Below are positions 17,754 to 22,349 of a DNA stretch of 22,349 bases, piece by piece. How positions within the stretch are numbered: position 1 is the stretch's first letter; each line of letters begins with the position of its first letter. Position numbers and translations under genes: made by a program. This DNA is from Ophiostoma sp. CBS 140.51. Lineage: Eukaryota > Ascomycota > Sordariomycetes > Ophiostomatales > Ophiostomataceae. The DNA lies in contig JANSLP010000445.1 in the NCBI GenBank assembly GCA_029298735.1, positions 1 through 22,349 of the forward strand, read 5' to 3'. The notes below the pieces were generated by a model. It worked only from the letters and a program-made list of their open reading frames with translations, was not told the DNA's origin and did no database searches.

Positions 17754-19622
17754 CTAGATTGTCAACCCGTCTCTCACACCGGCCATAATAGGTTCCCAAT
17801 CAACACGCGTCATGGCCTTGTCTTCGGTGGCGCACATGAGCTCGACAAATTTTGTTGCATGGACATAGTGGTCACCTCCAACCTTCTCGTATGACTTGAG
17901 ACGGTCGATGGCCCACTCCCGATAGATGATGTCGTCCACCTCGATTGCAGCCATGACGAGTGGCAGTGGCCAAAATTTTGTTGGTGGTGGTGTATTGCGC
18001 GACGGGTGGAATTTCGTGAGCTCTTGTGCCAGCTTAATTATTGTGCGAGCTGATTCACTGGCCGCATGTCGCGGTGCTTCTGGACACAGACTTCTTGAGA
18101 AGGAGATCTCAACAGAGTGATGCAGAGCTGACAGGACGAGAAAAGTTAACCGTGCTCGAGACAAGCCCTGGAATGGTCCTGACGTTTTGAGCTCATCGAT
18201 GGCATTTCGATTTGCATCGAGTGTTTTGCACAGGCTTTGTATCCGCGTTATCCGTTCTTCTCCCTCTTCCATGTGCTTTAGCTGGGTAATATCGTTCAGC
18301 AGTGCAGCAAGTGAGAGCATCCTCTGCAACAGCGGTAGCTGTTCTGCATCTCCTTTCCGCTGTTCATCTGGGTAAGTTAGGCTGTATGCTTGTTGAAGTG
18401 TCAGGTAGGACTCGTTGAGTGCGGTCATTAAACCACCTTCGCCACCAATAGCTTGTAGCACAGTACCATCTGACTTTTGGAAAGCAGATGCCTTTCCATC
18501 TAGGATGCAGAACTGTGCACGCTTGTCAGTAAATGTCATTACCAATGTCAGCATGAAATTCGCTACCTGGGAACTTACCCATGTTGCAACACGAGATCTC
18601 ACACCCGTCATGCGGTTCTTAATCTCCGGTATACTCAAAAGGTGAGCAATGAAACGCAGAATACTTCGAAAAGGTGCAGGTCGTGCTGCCATAAGGTCTG
18701 CAAGTGCGAGAAAAAAGTGGCCGACAAAGATGGCATCCACATCGTCTGGACTAGCATCGGCCAACCGTCGGTCATCTTCTCGCACCGAAAGCCCTCCACC
18801 AGGTATTTGACGGCTGACTCCAAAATATGTCTTCATATGGTCAACGAAGCGTTCGTAGTCGGCCTCTGCACTGTGAAGACTTGGAATCTTGCCAGAGTAG
18901 TAGAGGTGCGTCGATGTCCATGCTTGTATCGAACAGAGTACCCACGGGTGGCTCTGCGTAAAGCGATGAAAGAAATATGTGTAGAATGTCCACTCCGAGG
19001 ACTTGAAAGAATATTTTCTGGCAAGCTCGGACGAGTAGTGCTGGGCGAGAATATGCCCAGGCAAAGGGACATTGTCAGGCGTGCCATGTGCTGCCGAGAT
19101 CGATACCGTTGCAGATGTCGAAGATGTTGGAGTGTTGTCTGCTTCAGATGCTGTGATGGCCAACGGTATGGACACGTCTATTGGCTGTAATTGTGATGAG
19201 CCTGCAATATCTGCGGGGAACGATAGACTGACATCAACGTCGAAGTTCATGTCTTGAAATGGTTCCGTGTTAAAGTCGTAGTAAAAGTCGTCGTGCCATG
19301 GCGATGGGAGCATGCCTGGGAAGGTGTTCTGGCTGGCTCGTGTCCTGTCAATCTCTGATAAAGGTGTGATGGGATTGCCAGGTGCTGGCGATGGCACGGT
19401 ATTTGACGAGCAAATCGGGGCCGGTGCCGGGGACGCGGTCTGGTTCTGGTTTGGAGAGTTAGTCGTGCGACGGGGCGATGGGTTGGCTGTCTCATTGACA
19501 AAAGTAAAGACTCCCGGTGGCTGAGGATATGAGCACTTGAGATGCAGGTGCCGGCATTGAGTACACCGCGGCCGCTTCTGGTCACACTGCTTCCGGCGCT
19601 TGACACACGTCGCACAAGTCAT
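17754..19622 (-). CDS. Zn2Cys6 binuclear-cluster transcription factor
   Basis: Nuclear DNA-binding regulator of the Gal4 class. The start at 19622 puts the cluster at the N-terminus: C3, C6, C13, C20, C23, C30, spaced C-x2-C-x6-C-x6-C-x2-C-x6-C with the basic run VKRRKQ. A Pro/Ser/Thr-rich linker with repeated PAP/SPAP motifs follows (about 40-130). The remainder is a long helical region like the fungal-specific regulatory domain. A 66-bp intron at 18513-18578 is in frame and stop-free; removing it gives ATWFCILDGKA, the more natural helix, and a 600-aa product (622 aa if retained). An in-frame ATG 50 codons upstream gives an unlikely extension. The gene is divergent from the permease at 20418 and upstream of the esterase on the same strand, so it is a candidate local regulator of both. 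Confidence 0.9.
   Translation of the reverse strand: MTCATCVKRRKQCDQKRPRCTQCRHLHLKCSYPQPPGVFTFVNETANPSPRRTTNSPNQNQTASPAPAPICSSNTVPSPAPGNPITPLSEIDRTRASQNTFPGMLPSPWHDDFYYDFNTEPFQDMNFDVDVSLSFPADIAGSSQLQPIDVSIPLAITASEADNTPTSSTSATVSISAAHGTPDNVPLPGHILAQHYSSELARKYSFKSSEWTFYTYFFHRFTQSHPWVLCSIQAWTSTHLYYSGKIPSLHSAEADYERFVDHMKTYFGVSRQIPGGGLSVREDDRRLADASPDDVDAIFVGHFFLALADLMAARPAPFRSILRFIAHLLSIPEIKNRMTGVRSRVATWVSSQVANFMLTLVMTFTDKRAQFCILDGKASAFQKSDGTVLQAIGGEGGLMTALNESYLTLQQAYSLTYPDEQRKGDAEQLPLLQRMLSLAALLNDITQLKHMEEGEERITRIQSLCKTLDANRNAIDELKTSGPFQGLSRARLTFLVLSALHHSVEISFSRSLCPEAPRHAASESARTIIKLAQELTKFHPSRNTPPPTKFWPLPLVMAAIEVDDIIYREWAIDRLKSYEKVGGDHYVHATKFVELMCATEDKAMTRVDWEPIMAGVRDGLTI
18513..18578 (-). other. 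In-frame 66-bp intron of the transcription factor
   Basis: GTAAGTTC donor directly after TGG, TTACTGAC branch point and GCACAG acceptor. It is 22 codons long and has no stop in frame. The 22 residues it would encode (starting VSSQVANFML) break up an otherwise normal ATW-FCILDGKA segment. Confidence 0.8.
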
Positions 19623-19786
19623 GATGAAATTTGTAGTGAGTGTCGTCGTGCAATTCGGTGTTCCTGTTTGAAGCTTGAAGATTTTTCGTCCCTGGCCGAT
19701 CATGAAAGTCGGATGCGGGGAATATGTCATGTCTAGGCAACTACGGCAAAGTCTTGACCGGCTCCCGGACACTGAACATTGTCAGG

Positions 19787-19800
19787 CGGCACGGCATCCG
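19787..19800. promoter_or_regulatory. Candidate Zn2Cys6 site CGG-N8-CCG
   Basis: CGG at 19787-19789 is paired with CCG at 19798-19800, with a second CGG at 19792-19794 giving a nested CGG-N3-CCG. Inverted CGG half-sites are the classical target of Gal4-class dimers. Which protein binds here is inferred from position only. Confidence 0.4.
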
Positions 19801-20112
19801 GCAGGTCCTGTGGTTCGACCCCGCTCTTCAGGGCTGTTCAGGCTAACAGTGCTCGGGCCAAGTCTCCGCTCTCTACGGATGCCCCGATATCTACAGTTCT
19901 TATCATTTTTCTCAATTCAATGTGGCCGAGAATCGTGCATTAAATTTCTAATTTCCCTGCGATAAATGCATATCAATTAGAGTCTTATCTACCCCAGAAA
20001 AAGGGCAACACGAGGCATTGGAGAGCGTTGGAGAGCTGTCAACGCCAACGGACGGTGCCACCTGGGAACTCGCTGAGACTAGTCTCTTTCAAGCCAATTC
20101 GCGATCTTACTT

Positions 20113-20122
20113 CCGAATTCGG
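20113..20122. promoter_or_regulatory. Candidate Zn2Cys6 everted site CCGAATTCGG
   Basis: A perfect 10-bp palindrome with CCG and CGG half-sites in everted orientation, four bases apart. It is about 300 bp upstream of the permease start and 490 bp upstream of the regulator start. Confidence 0.4.
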
Positions 20123-20282
20123 CCGTTTCAGCGACCGCTTTGCCGTTTTGGTGCAGAATGGCGATGTTCCGAGGTTATCTTTCCAGCTATCAGTCTCGTG
20201 CGCAGACGTCTACGATCATTCTCCAACCCCATCCATCAGAGAGCGAATCGTTGGCGACATGTTGATAAGAGTTCTTTGTGCA

Positions 20283-20315
20283 ATGTCACGAGAGCAGCAT
20301 CGACGCGGTACATAA
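20283..20315 (+). other. Upstream open reading frame 1 (10 codons)
   Basis: ATG at 20283 followed by a TAA at 20313-20315, about 100 bases before the permease ATG. It matters only if transcription starts upstream of it, which cannot be told here. Confidence 0.3.
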
Positions 20316-20323
20316 GAGCTGCA

Positions 20324-20338
20324 ATGTCGTTGCTTTGA
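20324..20338 (+). other. Upstream open reading frame 2 (4 codons)
   Basis: ATGTCGTTGCTTTGA, ending 79 bases before the permease ATG. With the preceding one it could dampen translation of the permease if both are in the leader. Confidence 0.3.
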
Positions 20339-20417
20339 GGTCAGGTCGAGATTCAAAGATCGACATATCTCAACTGGTCTACACTACATTCTACCAACTA
20401 CACCGCCGCTACACACT

Positions 20418-22103
20418 ATGGACTCTGAGAAGATGTCGGGGATGCCTACCACTATCGTGGAGGACATGACTGTTGACGCTGAGCAGCTCGCAAAGCCCGA
20501 ACAGGTCATTATCGACGACCATGACTGGTCAGAGTCACGCCGCAAGATCGTCCGCAAAATCGATCTACATTTGATGCCGTTGGTGAGATACTGCTCTACT
20601 CTGGCTTGTTTTTCCTATTTTTGTGGCACTGAACACTAACTAGCATCGCCACATTATAGATGGTCTTCACTTATGGTCTTCAATATCTCGACAAGGCCGT
20701 CCTCGGTCTAGCAGCCGTCTACACCTTGCAGGGCGATAATGTAAGCTGTCGATACAATGCGCACTCTGTATCTTGATATTAGTACTAACACAATTCCCCT
20801 CAGCACCTCGTCGGTCAGGACTACAGCTGGGTCAACAGTATCTTCTACTTTGGCTACATGGGTTTGGAGTACCCTCTGGCTTCACTACTGCCTCTCTTCC
20901 CTGTTGAGAAATATCTCGGCTTCATGGTCTCAGCCTGGGGTCTGACGCTTGCCATGACCAACTTCTCCAACAGCTACGCCGGACTTCTCGTCGCCCGGTT
21001 TATCCTTGGCGGTCTTGAGTCGGCCATTGCCCCGAGCTTCGTCGTCATTGTCGCCCGTTGGTATCGTCGTGATGAGCAGCCTATCCGTCAAATTGCCTGG
21101 TTCTGTGGCACACCGTTGTTTGCCATCTTTGGGTCATTGATTGGTTACGGTTTCGGCCATATGACCCACCCCGCGATTGCCGTCTGGCGTGCCATGTTTT
21201 TGATTTTTGGCTTCATCACGTTTGTCTGGGGCATTGTCATATTCTTCATCTTTCCGTCTGACCCTATGTCGGCACGTTTCCTGACGCCGGAGGAGCGTGT
21301 TGCTGCCATGACTATGGTAAGCTCTCTCATCGCACTCTTATACATTCGTATCTACTAACGTCCAGTAGACCTCCGACCAGCACACCGGAACCAAGGGCAA
21401 GTGGCAGTGGTACCAGGTCCGCGAGGCTTTCATGGACCCCAAAACGTACCTCTTCTTTGCCCTCGGCATGTGTGGTACCATCCCCGCTGGCGCTCTCTCT
21501 GGATTTTCGAGTCTCATCATCAAGGGCTTGGGCTTCTCGGCTGTTGACACGATGCTGCTCGGCATCCCCGCCAATGTCATCCAGCTCGCGTCTCTTGTCA
21601 TCAGCGGCTACATCTCCACCCGCTTCCGCAACATGCGACTCATCTCCATGTCTGCGTCGTGCGTGCCGTCCATTGTCGGTGCCGTCCTACTTCACACCCT
21701 GCCCGCGACCAACAAATGGGGCCGTGTCGTTGCTCTGTGGGCCACCTTTACCTTTTCCGTGACACTCGCCCTCTCGTTTGCCGTGATTGGCGGCAACGTC
21801 GCTGGTACGGCCAAGAAGATCACCGTCACCTTCCTTTTGTTTGTCGGCTACTGTGCAGGTAGCATTGCCGCGCCGCAATTCTTCCGTGCCAAGGAACAGG
21901 CCGAGGGGTATCCGACGGGCATAAAGTCCATGCTGTCGTGTATCTGCCTGCTGTGCGTGCTGCCTCTCGCACTTCGTGGTTTATACATGTGGGAGAATTC
22001 CAGCCGAGACAAGGCGGCTGCCCGTGGTGAGGTCCAAGAAGATCCGCAGACTTTCGAAGACAAGACGGATTTTGAGATCCGGAGCTTCCGATATGTCATG
22101 TAA
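20418..22103 (+). CDS. Major facilitator permease, Dal5/allantoate-type (anion:cation symporter)
   Basis: Plasma-membrane proton symporter of the fungal Dal5/Tna1-like group, which imports small organic anions, vitamins or dipeptides; the substrate is unknown. Exons are 20418-20582, 20660-20740, 20804-21316 and 21369-22103, with introns of 77, 63 and 52 bp, all in phase 0; the product is 497 aa, typical of this family. The N-terminal cytosolic part ends in the family run RRKIVRKIDLHLMPLMVF, restored by the first splice, followed by YGLQYLDKAVLG. The second splice gives DNHLVGQDYSWVNSIFYFGY, also typical. Later segments include GLESAIAPSFVVIVARWYRRDEQ and WYQVREAFMDPKTYLFF. The third acceptor must be the distal TAG of a CAGTAG tandem, since the proximal CAG would add a stop. 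The divergent Zn2Cys6 gene suggests pathway-specific control. Confidence 0.92.
21317..21368 (+). other. Permease intron 3 with CAG-TAG tandem acceptor
   Basis: GTAAGCTC donor, CTACTAAC branch point and two adjacent AGs (CAG ending 21365, TAG ending 21368). Only the second keeps the frame (MTM-TSDQHTG). Use of the first would begin the next exon with TAG, a stop. Confidence 0.8.
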
Positions 22104-22349
22104 GATGGTGGTTACTAGTATGTTTTATTATGTTAGTTGGGCCAAATCGATATTATCTCGATGTTTGCTTGTTGCAATTTGAGAGGAAACACTTGTTGAA
22201 CGTAAAATAATAAATGATTTATCTCAACAGAGTTTAAAGCATTTTCGTTTTCTTATGTGACTTGATTAATATACAAATTAATGATCAAAATTTTCAGTTG
22301 TTGCGAATTTCATTTTTTATTACAATCGACACATTTTTTAAAAAATAAA
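22104..22349. other. AT-rich 3' flank of the permease
   Basis: No gene is seen. An AATAAA at 22209-22214, about 106 bases after the stop codon, is a plausible polyadenylation signal. The last 150 bases are very AT-rich. Confidence 0.45.

Larger units (their letters stand above)
19623..20417. promoter_or_regulatory. Divergent promoter between regulator and permease
   Basis: About 0.8 kb separates the start codons of the Zn2Cys6 factor (-) and the Dal5-like permease (+). No gene is recognised inside. It contains CGG-type palindromes of the kind Zn2Cys6 proteins bind (19787-19800 and 20113-20122) and, near the right end, two very short upstream open reading frames. Confidence 0.65.

Noticed and set aside
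19623..19772. Longer N-terminus for the Zn2Cys6 factor
   Set aside because: It would add 50 unrelated residues before the cysteine cluster, which normally lies close to the start in this type of protein.
1..22349. tRNA, rRNA or intact transposon genes
   Set aside because: No cloverleaf-type A/B box pairs, ribosomal segments, or transposase or reverse-transcriptase motifs were found on reading both strands, though small relics could be missed by eye.

Overview
The window looks like nuclear DNA of a filamentous ascomycete, probably Pezizomycotina. The genes carry short spliceosomal introns (mostly 52-88 bp) with GT-AG borders and CTAAC/CTGAC-type branch points, and the families are typically fungal: a Cwh43 GPI-lipid remodelase, DHA2- and Dal5-type major facilitator transporters, and a Zn2Cys6 regulator. 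A Sordariomycete is a guess. All exon boundaries were worked out by hand from splice signals, reading-frame continuity and family knowledge; no search was run.

Layout. 300-3719 (-) is a four-exon CWH43 homologue of 969 aa. 4828-6628 (-) is a three-exon DHA2-type drug/metabolite exporter. About 6630-9650 is gene-poor: it holds an unrecognised open frame (about 7965-8376, -) and a decayed aspartyl-protease-like gene (about 8590-9190, +). 9654-10706 (-) is an intron-less 350-aa protein of unknown function with hydrophobic helices and a clear TATA box. 10707-12193 is gene-free and carries several small degenerate repeats. 12194-13531 (+) is a four-exon AstE/AspA-type zinc deacylase with a probable GC-AG intron. 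It converges, 46 bp apart, on 13578-14948 (-), an intron-less bacterial-type glutaminase A with a C-terminal STAS-like domain. 15591-17495 (-) is a three-exon type-B carboxylesterase, 17754-19622 (-) a Zn2Cys6 transcription factor, and 20418-22103 (+) a four-exon Dal5-like permease divergent from the factor.

How they may work together. The right-hand third (esterase, regulator, permease) has the form of a small catabolic cluster: uptake, ester hydrolysis, local regulator, with CGG-type palindromes between the divergent genes. The deacylase and glutaminase could both release amino-acid products (Glu/Asp-type), but their pairing is only positional. CWH43 and the DHA2 exporter look like unrelated neighbours.

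Most distinctive points: the long CWH43 intron lies at the junction between its PGAP2-like and PGAP2IP-like halves, and its retention would give a stand-alone PGAP2-sized protein; two introns are in-frame and stop-free; one intron appears to be GC-AG; one acceptor is a CAG-TAG tandem whose proximal use adds a stop; a GlsA-STAS gene may be bacterial in origin; and the 350-aa protein is an orphan. No wholly new multi-gene system could be demonstrated from sequence alone.
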